64,000 bases of DNA from Escarpia spicata (GCA_963995525.1 OZ023205.1:41080879-41144878); one strand, 5' to 3'. Positions 49,066 to 60,832 are shown, numbered from the stretch's first letter. The notes: generated by a model from the letters alone, not told the origin. Numbers and translations are program-made.

Positions 49066-49730
49066 GTCAGTAGTGAGAGAGGGTTGTGTAATACGTAACC
49101 GGTGGGAGCAAGAGCACCCACGGATAAATTATAAGATGGTACCTGTCATGGTGGTCACGTGATCTACCTCCTGGCGGAAAGAAGTGGAGGTAGTGCCACC
49201 TGGGGAAATATGTGTACTGGATGAGTGTAAGATGAATTCCTGTCACATCGCATATAAGTAGGTATGAAAAAGCACCATATTTCAAAGTTTACTAAGTTTG
49301 AATTATTTATCAACACCGATGCCACTTTGTAACATGATGATAATATTGAAAACGGTCTGTTTGAATTATACATTAAATCTTACACATAAGAGAGGTATAT
49401 GTTGATACCCAGTCCGATTATGCAGACACATTGTGTAGAGAGAAGTTGCAATGTACAAGTCATATTGGCCAGTAGCCTCTTGACATTGGCCATATGCACC
49501 TTAACAGAAAACAGGCAACCATTAGCGAGTACAGAAACCCCGTCACATGTTGCGTCGCGGATGACGTCAGCCATTCATTAATAAACACATGGCCATGTGG
49601 AAGAGATAAGTGTTGAGTCACGGCTTATCGCATACTGCACCCGCTAAGTAGCACATGTAGAGAGCGGAGTTCAACTCGTGACTCCATTGACTCGTGATTG
49701 AAAAGACATAACGCCTCTATCGGGTTTGTG

Positions 49731-49875
49731 TATATAAACGTACCATGAATCTAGTGGACCATATCACTTTCTACCGACCTCGAACAACGCAACTTTAGTC
49801 CGACTGCTGAAGATGGCGAGCGCTCAGGACAAGGCATGCCACAAGGACAAGATGAATATTACACGTCTCGAACAA
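49731..49875 (+). promoter_or_regulatory. TATA promoter with short first exon
   Basis: TATATAAA at 49731-49738, an initiator-like TCACTTTC about 30 bases downstream (near 49766), a short leader, then ATGGCGAGC at 49813 in good context. This opens 21 codons (MASAQDKACHKDKMNITRLE and Gln) ending exactly at a strong donor CAA|GTAAGT at 49876. Without splicing the ORF is only 38 residues. It lies 1.6 kb upstream of the Polinton polB ORF and could be a Polinton leader exon or a host first exon. The partner exon is not identified. Confidence 0.45.
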
Positions 49876-50029
49876 GTAAGTGCTGCCAGCTATGCATTTT
49901 ATCGCCCACTGACCCACATGACATGCGCTTGACCTCCCAAGTATGTGTGTTAGATTTGCGGGTGACAAAAGGGGTTCCTCTATTGCTTTGGGGTTTTATA
50001 GATCTCATGTGGTGGTGATGAATATGTAA

Positions 50030-50520
50030 GGGTAATTAATCAGGGATACGTAAGGTGTCATTAAGGGTATTTAGGAGTAACTTAGGGGTAATTAAGTTGT
50101 AATTGTAAGGAACTAAAGGTAATAAAGGGCAAGTAAGAGATACTTTAGGCAATTAAGGTGTAATTAAAGGTAATTAGGGGTAAATAAGTTTAAATAAGAG
50201 GTAACTATGGGTAAGTGTCATTAAGGGTAAATAAGAGGTAATTAGGGGTAATTACTGTTTAATCGATCGCGGGTAAATAAGGGTAATTAGGTGTAAATAA
50301 GGGGTAATTAAGGATAAGTAGAGGTAACTAAATGTAATTCATTGTAATTAAGGGCAAGAAAGATGTAATCATGGGAAATTAAGGTGTAAATAAGGGTACT
50401 TAGGGGTATCTAAATATAATTGGAGGTAATTAAGTTTAAATAAGAGGTAACTATGGGTAATTAAGGGTAACGCATGGGTAACCAAAAGGATTACTAAGGG
50501 TAATTAGGGGTAACTAGGAG
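50030..50520 (+). repeat. GGGTAATTAA-type minisatellite, array 1
   Basis: About 490 bases of imperfect 10-18 base units such as GGGTAATTAAGGGTAAATAAGAGGTAACTA. It is not an animal telomere repeat. Confidence 0.85.
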
Positions 50521-50521
50521 T

Positions 50522-50690
50522 TTAAAGTTAATACTACCTTCTGCTTAGTAGTTATAGATGAACAGGTATCATAGTTGTTATAATATAGTCGAATACTATG
50601 TTGTAGTTAAGACTAGGTTGACCTTAGTCAATCGATGATATGATACTAGTGGTGTTGTTGTTTAAACCAATACCACTTGTTCTTTAACAT
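50522..50690 (+). repeat. Flanking unique module, copy 1
   Basis: Contains TTCAAAGTTAATACTA.CTTCTGCTTAGTAGTTATA and ATAGTCGAATACTATGTTGT.GTTAAGAC. The same block follows the second array (51218-51375). The array plus module is duplicated as a unit, about 700 bases apart. Confidence 0.85.
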
Positions 50691-51049
50691 TATATATATA
50701 GTGTGTAATATTAAGACGACAATGTGTTATGAATATTATTGTAATATTTAGTCTCAGAGAATAAAATTAGTTGAAAAATTCGTTATTCGTTATTAACCTT
50801 TCACATTGAAGAGTGACCTTCCGGTCTATATGTACATGCCCTTTAGTCACACACACGCACAAATATATGCACTATTCCTCTGTCTGTTTGTACCCTCAGG
50901 TACATGTTCTTTAGTCACGAACACACTATTCTTCTGTTTGTTTGTAAGTATATGCCATTTTGACATGCGCACGTACTCACCTTAGGCACACATATACCTC
51001 TCTTAAGTTAACATACTTAAATTAGACTGTACATTACGCATAGTAGTAA

Positions 51050-51375
51050 GAGGTAATCAGGGGCAATTAAGGTATACTTAAGTATATTTAGGGGTAACTA
51101 AATGTAATTAGGGATAATATAGGGTAAATAAGAGGTAGCTATGGGTAATTAAGGGTAATTCAGGGATAATCACGAGATAAGAAAGGATTATTAAGGGTAA
51201 TTAGGGGTAACAAGGGGTTCAAAGTTAATACTAGCTTCTGCTTAGTAGTTATATATGTACACGTATTATAGTTGTGGTAGTATAGTCGAATACTATGTTG
51301 TTGTTAAGACCAGTTTGATCTTAGTCAGTATATGATATGATATTAGTGGTGTTGCAATACCTGTTTTTTCTTTAC
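51050..51375 (+). repeat. GGGTAATTAA array 2 plus module copy 2
   Basis: Shorter array (51050-51215) followed by the 150-bp module, ending about 85 bases before the polB ATG at 51461. The array-module pair therefore marks the 5' flank or end of Polinton copy 2. Confidence 0.8.
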
Positions 51376-51460
51376 GTTCATTTACGTAAATCCGTGAGTG
51401 TAGTCATTGGCCATGATGTCACTGAGTGTTTGATATATCTTAACTCCAGTTGTAGATACA

Positions 51461-54400
51461 ATGAAGCAACACTCATGTCGCCAATGCGGGGATGTCCTCG
51501 ATACCTACGATAACTTACAACGGCACATACAGCAGACACATTCAACACTGTCCATCCAGACACCGCAAGTGGCAACACCCTACATTGACGACAATGCCAA
51601 CAGGAAGCCACCAGCACGAGTGGCGCCATCTGACGAAACACCGAAAGGCACTATGCTCCGCTGTCCGACATGTGCAAGAGATTTCGCGAGACGATACAAG
51701 TTGTTACGTCACATGAGGATGCCATATGGCAGGGTACCATCACAGAAAAGTAATACACACCGCTGTGAGACTTGTGTAAGAGACGTGACCACGTGTTACG
51801 TCATATCAAGACGGTATGTAAGCAGACGTGAAGAGGTCACCGTCCCACCGCTACCCAAGCGAGCGAGACGTGAAGAACAACCGCGTGTTAGCAACGACGT
51901 CGACGACGACCCAATTCGTCCTCCGCCACGAATCCCCTTCGCCGACACTCTGTCTAGGGAACTGCGAGACGTCGTCGGCTATCCGAACCCACGTGACCAG
52001 AGGACCTGTTCAATCCAGGTACAATTACAGAGTGTCAACACCGGACACGTCTGTACTAGAACTGTCACTGAAAATCATGTTCCGTGAATAGGAGCACCCG
52101 TTCAAGATTAACCTCAGTTACTATTTCGTGCTGAGGAACAAGAACACTGGCCGATACAGATATTATCATTCGTCCTGCAACTGTCGTGATCTATACTCTG
52201 ATGAACCGTGTCTTATTACGAACACCGAACACTTTGACGCATTTCTTGAGCGTATCCGAGAAACATACATGTTGCAATGGGTGATCAAACAACGTCCGGA
52301 CTGTCAATGGGTATGCCACGTGGTCACGAATGTCACATTCTTCGTCAACCGTATCGTGGACCATCCGACAGGATGTGTGGGCGTCACACTTCCCGTGTAC
52401 ATCAAGAAGAATATAGCCGTCATCGGACTGGAAAGAGAAGCCAACAACTCCAAGAGGTACACCGACAATCTGTGTCTGTTCCGGTGCCTGACTCTGTATC
52501 GTGTATGTGACCGACGTCACCTGGAACCCGACGATCGAGACGGAGTGGCTTTGAAAGACTATGACGGGGTGACGATGGACGACCTATATCGTGTCGAGAC
52601 CAGCTTTGAGATCAACGTGTGCGTCTACACCCTCGTTGAACCGGAGAAAGATGGTTGAAATGCGACTGCCGAACTCGTACATCGTTCGTTGTGTCACTAT
52701 CCCAACACGTTGCACGTCAATCTCCACGAGAAACACTTTTCTTACATGCAAGACGTGAACATGTTCTGTCACTCGTATCGATATAAGAAGTGTGGTGACT
52801 CGTTATGGAAAGACGCATACCATCTGGAGAGACCCGAGCGCATGTGTACGGGAGGCGTGCGAAGGATCTATCCCGGCGGCTTCTACCATCCGTCTCCAAA
52901 AGTATTCCAGCGTTTGGATGACGAAAACATTCGTGTCCCCGAGTGGTTGCGCTACAACCCCTATCGTGCCACCTTCGACTTCGAGTCCTGGTTCGATTCG
53001 TAACAGCTTCCATTGGTCAGTGCCAAGGTCCACTGGGTTGCAAGTCACGTACCGTTGAGTGTGTCTCTGGCGAGTAACGTTCCCGGATTCGAAGAAGTGC
53101 AATGTCTTATCACGGGATGGTGATAGCAACAAGTTGGTGTCCGACATGATGCCCATCCTTCACTCTATGAGATATGCTGCCTACGAAGCCATCAATGACG
53201 ATTATGAGAGCGTGTTTTACCAACTCGCGGAAGAGAAGCCGAGCTGAGATGAACGGGAGGTACATGCATAGGCGGAGGACAAAGAGTCACAGTGACAACG
53301 GAGCAATCCCTACAAATCAGTCATGGGTCAATTGCACGGTTGGCTTCATCAGTTACCTGTCATCGGATTCAACTCGGGCATGTACGATCTGAACGTCGTC
53401 AAACAGTTCCGGGTGACCTACTTCCTGTCCAAGAAAGAAACAGAGGAGGAGGAGGAGGAAGACAAGGAGGAGGAGGATGTTTCATTAGATCAAACGCGGC
53501 ACCAACTTTATGTGTCTATCGACGGACGATCTGAAATTCCTCGACTTATTATATCACACCAGGATACGATAAGTACCTGAAACCGTACGGTTGCGAGGTT
53601 TCGACATGTTCATACAATACATCAGCATACCCGGTTTGACCATGACCTACCTGTTCAAATATGTGCCGGAGAAGACCTACATTACGCTCTTCAACGAGAT
53701 GAACAAGGATCTCTATCAACTGGTAAGTGATGACATGGTCGAAGGATCTTAACTCATCTTCAAAATATATCACGAGAAAGGGGTCACGAAAATACGTCGG
53801 AACGCCTATGGCGATGCAGCGGCTGGAACATGTCAATCCATCGTTGGCTATGACGCGAATGCACTCTACCTCTGGTCCCTATCGCAAGACTTGCCGACGG
53901 GATGGTACACGCAACGACGGGAAGAGAAAGAGTTCCGACCCGAAGCGGCACTGCCCACCGGACAAATGGCCGTGCAAGTGGCTGAAGTGGGATTCCGAAA
54001 ACATGGGACACGCTATACGTCACCAGTCCAACAACAGTGTCCGTCCACCGGTCGTGAGGTCAACGAGGTCAATGGGAAACCCATGGCTCAACTGCTCGCC
54101 AAAACGCGAAAGAACACGGCCTACCTTCGTCACTTTGTGAAGGACTTCGAGCTGTGGGAATGCGAGTCGAAAGTCACGAGACGCGATCCGTGCGTGAAAC
54201 TGTTTCTGGACGCCACCTTTCCCAGTCGTCGACACGTGCGATGGAAGATGACGTCACAACAGATCCTGACAGGGGTACGCAACGGCAACGTGTTCGGAAT
54301 GATTCAGTGCGACATTTCTGTACCGGATGAATTACATACACACTTATCCGAGATACAGCCCATCTTCAAGAACATTCACATGACCCGCGATGACCTCGGA

Positions 54401-55358
54401 CCGTTCATGCGTCGATACGCCGAAGAACAGGACATTATGGCAACCCCGAGTCGCATACTCGTCAAAAGTTATCATAGAGATAAGATCTTGTTCGCCACGC
54501 CTCTCTTGCGATGGTACCTGGAACATGGACTAGAGATGAGCCACGTCTACCAGGTCATCGAGTACACACCGAGCGCCTGCTTCCGACGATTCTGCGAGGC
54601 AGTGTGCACAGTAAGTCGCGAGGGAGACGCCCACCCTGACAAGGCCATGATCGCGGATACCATCAAGTTGATGGGGAATTATTCCTATGGGACATTTTTC
54701 ATTTAACGTTGATAGGCACCGCGTAATAGTTACTGTACGGAGAGGTGGGCGTCGATCATGATCAACGATCGCCGCTTTCGACAGTTCGACGTCGTCACCG
54801 GCGATGCGTACGAGATCGAAATGCACACGAGCAGCGTCAAATACGCTTTGCCACGCACGTGGGATTATTCGGGTTGCAGTGGGCCAAACTGCGCATGTTG
54901 GAGTTCTACTACGATTTGATGATCAGGTACGTGGAACATCCGCTGTTCGAGTACTGTGAAACCGATACGGACAGCGCCTACTTAGCTCTGGCTGGATAGT
55001 CTGTCGACGACTTCGTGACGCCGACACTACGGAAACACTACTTTCGTCACCGCTTCGAATGTCTACCGTCCGAATGTTGCGCCGTTCACTAGAGCGAGTA
55101 CGTGCACTGTCGACTGGCCGGACATCCGTCGAACGGCACCGAGACGTGTTGCAAGGCTCGCAAAGCCAAGCCATCGACAAGCAGGCGTTCCTGGACGTGT
55201 TGACCAATCGAAGGAGAGGAAGCGGAAAGAACCGCTGGTTCCGGATGAATCATTCGTCCGTGCTAACGTACGTCTAGGAACGTGCGGCTTTGACCTACTA
55301 CAACGCCAAGCGTGTGGTGCATTAGGACGGATTCACCACGGAACCGGTGGACGTGTAA
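51461..55358 (+). pseudogene. Polinton copy 2: protein-primed family B DNA polymerase
   Basis: ATG at 51461. The N-terminus has three Cys-rich fingers (CRQCGDVL..H..H, CPTCARDF..H, CETCVRD), then a basic linker. Exonuclease I motif FDFES lies near 52977 and exonuclease II VIGFNSGMYDLNVVK near 53365; an unusual run of Glu/Asp follows it (53438-53480). Polymerase motif A-like YDANALYLW is near 53850, KLMGNYSYGTF near 54670 and the catalytic DTDS near 54962. The C-terminus is near YYNAKRVVH, with TAA at 55356-55358. There are many stops and frame changes, for example near 52020, 52656, 53001, 53245, 53580, 53750, 54704, 54997 and 55092. In the family it replicates the element using a terminal protein. 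This copy cannot be translated through. Confidence 0.88.
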
Positions 55359-55543
55359 CGACCGATTTTTGTGCAAGTCTACGTCGAAACTCTGCTGACA
55401 CAAAAAGGAAACGCGGCCTTACGTCAGTTGGGCTTAGAGGCGCTTCTAGCTGTCACGCGGTTAGCAAGCAGACAATAGACCAAACACAAAATAACACAAT
55501 TTAGACAGATGTTACGCAATCGATTTTCATAGAACACCATGTC

Positions 55544-55780
55544 ATGGACTCGGTAGTAGCGGTACTAGGAACAGTCGGGGTGTACCTGTACGTCTGGTCC
55601 ATCTTGTTATACTTTCCCCTTCGCTCCTCTTGTGGTGGAGATAACGTCGTATGTAACGTCACGACAAACGCGACATTGTCGAACGTGACCACCACCACGA
55701 CATCATGGATACGCGATGGAAACATTCCTTCACCTGCAACGTCGCGGGTCCGACGGGGTGTAATAAGAGTACGTTCGTGA
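55544..55780 (+). CDS. Small predicted membrane protein ORF of Polinton copy 2
   Basis: 78 residues. The N-terminal hydrophobic segment (about residues 4-24, VVAVLGTVGVYLYVW) is followed by a Ser/Thr/Asn-rich stretch with several N-x-T sequons. The 3' end overlaps the ATPase start (55705) in another frame, so the real C-terminus may be shorter. Function unknown. Confidence 0.45.
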   Translation: MDSVVAVLGTVGVYLYVWSILLYFPLRSSCGGDNVVCNVTTNATLSNVTTTTTSWIRDGNIPSPATSRVRRGVIRVRS

Positions 55781-56300
55781 CGCGTTTGCTACATCACGCC
55801 GCAACGATGATAGATCCTCCTGCTGAGAAGATCGCGTGGCATAACGGAGAATGGCAGAATGCTTACGCGTCTGTATACAACGACTTGGTACAGTTCGAGG
55901 AAGGCTTGTCGAGCAGCGCGTTCGACGCGTCGACGCGGAACCTCGTGGTCATAGACGATCTGATGGCGGAAACGTACGAACGGGTCACGACCTTGTTCAC
56001 GAAAAAGAGTCAACACCAGAACACGTTCGTACTGTATCTCGTGCAGAACCTGTTTCCAAAAAACAAGGAGAGTCGCACGATCAGCCTAAACGCGTAATAC
56101 ATGGTGGTCTTCAAAAATCACAGATAGGTCACTTGGCGCGAAAGAAGTATCCGGGACGCCTGATGTGTGTACAGGACGCGGTCATAGACGCCACGTCTTC
56201 ACCGCACGTCTATCGATCTGTACCAGGAAACGTCCGAAGACAGGCGCCTGCGCACGACCGTCTTCCCGGACGACGGCGTTCAGTACGTGGACCAACCCAA
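55705..56300 (+). pseudogene. Polinton copy 2: FtsK/HerA-type genome-packaging ATPase
   Basis: Starts at ATG 55705 with CNVAGPTGCNKSTF, a Walker A with Asn where Gly or Ser is usual before the Lys. LVVIDDLM (near 55945) is Walker B. KKSQHQN and LYLVQNLFP follow. TAA at 56095-56097 ends the first frame after SLNA. Homologous text (YMVVFKN, QIGHLARKKYPGR, LYQETSEDRRLRTTVFPDD) continues through a further stop and frame changes to about 56300. The family pumps DNA into capsids. Confidence 0.85.
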
Positions 56301-56309
56301 GGTATATGA

Positions 56310-56567
56310 CGACCGCGCACGCGCATCTTCAGTTGCGCCAAGTTTGAACTCGTAAAGAGACGCATACTCTGCATACAGGCGCTGAACAGATACAAGAGCA
56401 CTAAACTTAGACGAGCCGTCATCAACAACGCCGACACCGATCTTCTGTGTGCACTGGCTGAATGTGCCTGCAACATATTGAAGAAGAACATTCCCTTCAA
56501 CGACATACAGAGACGACGTTTGGATAAGTACAAAACGAAACTCCGCGAGTTGGGACGGTACGCGTGA
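56310..56567 (+). CDS. Small basic Polinton protein
   Basis: Open frame without a clear ATG. It reads AKFELVKRRILCIQALNRY, RRAVINNADTDLLCALAECA and NILKKNIPFNDIQRRRLDKY and ends GRYA with TGA at 56565-56567. It is helical, basic and leucine-rich, matching a small uncharacterised protein regularly found between ATPase and other genes in Polintons. The start was probably lost or lies in a shifted frame (ATG at 56308). Confidence 0.6.
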   Translation, partial: RPRTRIFSCAKFELVKRRILCIQALNRYKSTKLRRAVINNADTDLLCALAECACNILKKNIPFNDIQRRRLDKYKTKLRELGRYA

Positions 56568-56695
56568 TGACGTTGAAAAAGGGGACACGATCACAAGGTT
56601 CCCCTATGGCCACGGCGGCGGCGGGGGCGAAAGGTATAGAAGCGGAATTCGCGACAGCTTTCCCAAGGCGCTTCAGGCCAAAGCCAGATGACTGA
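56567..56695 (+). CDS. Short ORF overlapping the previous stop (TGATG)
   Basis: 42 codons starting on the TGATG overlap. Contains an Ala/Gly-rich segment (MATAAAGAKGIEAEFATAF) and a basic proline-containing end. It could be an intact small protein or a truncated remnant. Confidence 0.3.
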   Translation: MTLKKGTRSQGSPMATAAAGAKGIEAEFATAFPRRFRPKPDD

Positions 56696-56966
56696 AGAAA
56701 AGTGTCAAACGAGACGTCGCGTGGAGTGCGCGCGATCGCTCGGTAGAGCACGACGAAAGCTGCAGTCGACACCCTTCCTATCCACGCCACCGTCGGTAGG
56801 ACGCAAGACATCGGAATGGGAGAGTCTTTAAAGGAGGCGCACCGTCACGAATCGACAGCATCATGTTCGATCCACGGAACAGTCTGCATTGTCTGTTTGC
56901 CGCTATCGCTTAGGTCGGAGTTCACATCGTTGGTGCGATTACAATCAACTATGTTATCCTTATATC

Positions 56967-58013
56967 ATGGCCCGCTTTCGCAAACAGCTGCATGGAGTCT
57001 ACTTCGACCCTGCCAAGTGGGTAGTTACAGGGGAATCGAGTGTTTGCGCAGAGCCACCTTCCGAACTATGCAGGTTATACCGACAAAGGTCGTTGAAAAA
57101 TGGCTATCGGAACAGAACGCCTATACCGTACAGAAACCGGTGAGATTTCGTTTCAAGCGGCCACGCATGGTTGTCGGAGGCCGGAATCAACAGTGGCAGG
57201 CCGATCTAGTCGACATGTCCAGTTTGAAAAAGAGACAACGACGGTACGACGTTCCTACTCATAGTGATCGACGTCTTCTCGAAAGCCGCCCGATGCGTTC
57301 CACTGAAGACCAAGTCGGCGACGTCGATGGTGAGGGCGCTGGACGGATTATTCACCGACGTCGGTCATCCGCTGACGTTGCAGACCGATAGAGGTCTGGA
57401 ATTCCCGATCCGTGGCGTTCGAGGTGTATTGGAAAAGTACGGAATTCATCACTTCACCACATCGAACATCGTTGAACGCTTTAATCGCACGTTAAAGACG
57501 CGTATACCTGACGAAATTCGAGACGTGGCGATACATCGATATCCTCCAGGACGTGGTATGCTCATACAACGACACCCCTACCGCAGCATCGGTATGCCTC
57601 CGTCGCAGGTGATTGCGTTGAATCAGGAAGAGGTGTGGCAGCGCTTGTACGGCGGTCGGCACGGCTACGGTGTGCCCAAGAACCACGTGGCAGATCGCGT
57701 GCGTATCAGCAAGGTCAAGAGACGCTCCGATGAAGGGTACATGGAAAATTGGAACAAGGAAATATTCAGTATTCGCGAGGTGCATCCGTCCGTTCCGCCC
57801 GTCTATCGCCTGACGGACGATTTCGGAGAGACTCTGGACGGAACCTTCTACGAACCGGAGTTGCAGAAGGTGACGGTTCCGGCCGATAAACTGTACCGTG
57901 TGGAATCGATAGTGGAGCGACGCAAGATGGGCAGGCGAAGAGAGGTGTTTGTGAAATGGTTTCATGATACCCTTCGAAATTCAACAGCTGGATCGATGCC
58001 AAGGCCCTCGTCG
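56967..58013 (+). pseudogene. Polinton copy 2: RVE integrase with C-terminal chromodomain
   Basis: ATG at 56967 (MARFRKQLHGVYFDPAKW). A frameshift near 57060 leads to VEKWLSEQNAYTVQKP, then WQADLVDM with the first catalytic Asp (near 57200). A second shift near 57250 leads into VIDVFSKAARCVPLKTKSA, LQTDRGLEF (second Asp, near 57385) and IVERFNRTLKT (catalytic Glu, near 57472). From 57264 to about 57960 the frame is open and includes the post-catalytic domain and YRVESIVERRKMGRRREVFV, the chromodomain start. A last frameshift near 57965 precedes FNSWIDAKALVGYKD. All three acidic residues survive. The enzyme inserts Polinton DNA. Confidence 0.88.
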
Positions 58014-58060
58014 GCTATAAAGACTAGTCACGCGTCCGACAAGCTTAAATTAGACCACCC

Positions 58061-58351
58061 ATGACGGACGATAAAATAAAACAAGTCTTCGTTAGCGACG
58101 AAGACGACGAAGTCGACGCTCCGCCGCCACAGACAGAGAGGACCCCGTGGCACATCTTATGCACCGCATGTCCCAAAGAGGAGATCGTGTTTCTATATAA
58201 GGTCGTCGTCTTCTACACGACCATCATGGTCAGCATCTATAACCTGTCGAAAGGACAAGGGAATCCGACTCTGTGGACGGCCCTCTTGAGCAGTTCGTTG
58301 GGTTACCTGCTACCCAGTCCGACGTTGAAACAGCAGCATGATGACGAGTGA
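58061..58351 (+). CDS. Small Polinton protein, intact
   Basis: 96 residues from ATG 58061: acidic N-terminus (VSDEDDEVDAPPP), a central hydrophobic stretch (IVFLYKVVVFYTTIMVSIY) likely to span a membrane, and a hydrophilic end. Its end overlaps the start of the next ORF by 14 bases. Unbroken while its neighbours are broken. Function unknown. Confidence 0.55.
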   Translation: MTDDKIKQVFVSDEDDEVDAPPPQTERTPWHILCTACPKEEIVFLYKVVVFYTTIMVSIYNLSKGQGNPTLWTALLSSSLGYLLPSPTLKQQHDDE

Positions 58352-59224
58352 TTTCTATCTCACGTTGCCTAGCAATGTTTCATTGCGCACGCACCCCAAT
58401 AACACCGTGGCGCATTACATCACGGACTTGCCTTGTCGCGTGGTGCTCTCGGGCAGCGGCGAGGGAGACTGCGGTATTGTAAGGTTCCGCTACCCGCACA
58501 CTTGGTACAACGTTCGGGAGGAGGATACGAGTCAAAGTCCGATAGCACAGGCCACACGCCGTCAGCCAAGATCGAACACGGGTATTACTACAACGTGACC
58601 CAATTGTTGCGTGCTATCAACAAGGCACTGTTGAAAATGTCGTCGGATAAGTTCAAGGTGAAACTGAGCTACAGCAACATCGCTCAGAATGTGCCCTTGC
58701 ACATGACACCCACAACCGAGTTTAGTATACCCCTGGGGAGTGGCATGGAAACCATATTAGGTTTTCATACGACATTGATCACCATTACCGACACAAAGTC
58801 CACGCGCACCCACGACCCCCCACCCATGCATGGAAACAACATCAGACCGACGTCCACTACCACCACTACCGACTCCGATTCGACAGACATTGTTGGTGGT
58901 GAGTATGCCTTCTAGAAAGAGGCTCCTGTCGAGATGAACATGCATCAAGGTTTCACCATCATGTACGTCTACACAGACGTCGTGAAGTCACGTGTCGTCG
59001 GAGATAGTCTTGCAACGTTGCTGCGGAGCGTTGCGGTTACCGGACCGAAAGGGGCCACCATGACCAAGACTTTCGATAACGTCCAGTACGTCCCTCTCCT
59101 GTGTAAAGAGTTCGGGACGATAGAGATCGATAAAAGAGACGACACCGTACGACTCATGCCATTCGAGATCGGTAAAGTGACGGTGACACTTCATTTCCGA
59201 CGACGACAGACGGCTCTGTTCTAG
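58338..59224 (+). pseudogene. Polinton copy 2: minor capsid (penton-like) protein
   Basis: ATG at 58338, MMTSDFYLTLPSNVS, then HYITDLP and RYPHTWYNV, a conserved start of the Polinton minor capsid family. A frameshift near 58560 continues with YYNVTQLLRAINKAL, VKLSYSN and FSIPLGSGMETILGF. A TAG at 58913-58915 and then MNMHQGFTIMYVYTDVVKS, TMTKTFDNVQYVP and KVTVTLHFRRR complete it to TAG at 59222-59224. The single-jelly-roll assignment is from family knowledge, not from a structure. Confidence 0.75.
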
Positions 59225-59229
59225 AGATT

Positions 59230-59643
59230 AATTACAACGACTACTACACTCGTCAAACGGGAGGTGCGCTTCCCTATTTCGCAGGTGCCCGATACCAACG
59301 AGGACACAGACTAAGAAGTCTATTCGGAGGTCTACTGCGTAGCGTCACGCTACTCGTTAAGAGAGGTGCCGTGGCGTTGGGAAAGAGAGCGGTATCGACC
59401 GGCACGCGCATAGCCGATGACGTCTTATCGGGACAAAACATCAGAACGGTCGCCAAACGTCGCGTCATTACTGCCGGTTGGGATAAGTTGAGGGATCTAT
59501 TGACACCTGGCGTGTAACCGCGTAAGCGTATAAGACGCGCACCCGCCCCGAAACGAGTCAGAACAGCCGGGGGACGGACGAAAACACGCACGTCGTCGCG
59601 GAAACGAGAGCCGGACATATTCGACGAGGGCGTTCTTGCATAA
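59230..59643 (+). pseudogene. Polinton copy 2: pVI/pX-like minor virion protein
   Basis: Frame without ATG: YNDYYTRQTGGALPYFAGAR, QRGHRLRSLFGGLLRSV, KRGAVALGKRAVSTG and DVLSGQN, then TAA at 59515-59517. The same frame continues for 41 more codons, a highly basic tail rich in Arg, Lys and Thr (RKRIRRAPAPKRVRT, SSRKREPDIF), to TAA at 59641-59643. A Gly-rich amphipathic N-terminus plus an Arg-rich tail fits adenovirus pVI/pX-like proteins of Polintons. One nonsense codon breaks it. Confidence 0.7.
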
Positions 59644-59651
59644 ACAATCGT

Positions 59652-60806
59652 GTGAGGGACACAAGAGCGAGCTCGACGGGCGGACTGATAGAATTCGATA
59701 TACCCGGATCGGGAGATGATTACCTGGATCTCGCCAGCACGATGCTACACGTTCAAGCGAAAGTTTCCCGTGCCGACGGAGCCGACCTCGACGCAGCCGA
59801 TGCCGTCGGTCCCGTGAATAACTGGTTCCATTCACTGTTCAGTCAGGTCGACGTCTACCTGAACGGAACGCTCTTGACTCCATCGACCAACACGTACCCG
59901 TATCGCACCTACATAGAGACGCGGCTGAATTACGGAGGCGATGCCAAGGAGACGCAACTCACGAGTGAGATGTGGCACAAGGACACGGGTGATAGCATGG
60001 AAGCCGTCGAAATAGCCGCCGGCGATGCAGCCAACGTGGAGTTCGTCAACAGACGCAACAAGATCGTTCGAAGTCGCATGGTCGACATGATGGGTCGTCT
60101 TCACGTGGACCTGTTCCTCCAGGATAAATTCGTCATCAACGGCGTAGAGGTCAAGATATGTCTGGTGCGCAGCAAGGATACGTTCGCGTTGATGGCCGGT
60201 GGCGCCAACCCCGACTACAAGATAAAGATAATCAACGCCACACTGTTCGTCAAGAAGGACACCCTGAATCCGGGCATGCAGATGGCTCACATCAAAGCTC
60301 TTGAAAAAGCTGCAAGGTCTGTTCCATTCCCACGGGTACCCGCTCGCACACGTACGAGAATATCTTCCTTGACACTCTTCCAAAACGTGCCGTGCTGTGC
60401 TGCATCGATAACGACGCTTACAACGGAACCTACGCTAAATACCAGTTCCACTAAAAAAAAAACCCACACCACCTTCCACGCCGTGTACGTGGACAGACGA
60501 CATATACCATCCAAACCTGTCCAGCCCAATTTCTACGACGACCTCTTCGTCAGGTGCAACACAACCTGTTCACCTCGACAAGTAAGGTGTGGCAGGACGA
60601 AGGGAACGGCTTGTCTCGCGCCAACTTCCGACACGGCTACACCTTCTCCGACACTGGATCTCACCTCCGATGGGTGCGACGACTGCTGCTTCCATCTGGT
60701 ACAAAAGGGCAACCTGCGCATCGAGATTCATTTCGGCGATGCACTGACGACCACTGTGAACGTCGTCGCCTACGCCGAAATCGAGACCCTGCTGGAGATC
60801 GACTAG
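59652..60806 (+). pseudogene. Polinton copy 2: major capsid protein (double jelly-roll)
   Basis: No ATG at the N-terminus; the first codon of the open frame after GTG is 59652, so the start is truncated. Family-like segments: GLIEFDIPGSGDDYLDL, NNWFHSLFSQVDVYLNG, TYPYRTYIETRLNYG, GRLHVDLFLQDKFVINGV and VKICLVRSKDTFALM, then a stretch about 60310-60700 in shifted frames (ENIFLDTLPKRAV, NGLSRANFRHGYTFSD). The original frame returns for GNLRIEIHFGDALTTTVNVV and EIETLLEID, with stop at 60806. Compensating indels keep the ends in one frame. A9 at 60453-60461 is one likely frameshift point. Confidence 0.82.
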
Positions 60807-60832
60807 AGTCGCAACGTCATCTACGACTTCTG

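Noticed and set aside
50030..51215. Possible CRISPR or telomere array
   Set aside because: Units are short, imperfect and lack spacers, the genome is eukaryotic, and the unit is not TTAGGG.
51378..51641. 87-residue minus-strand ORF
   Set aside because: Antisense shadow of the polB N-terminus.
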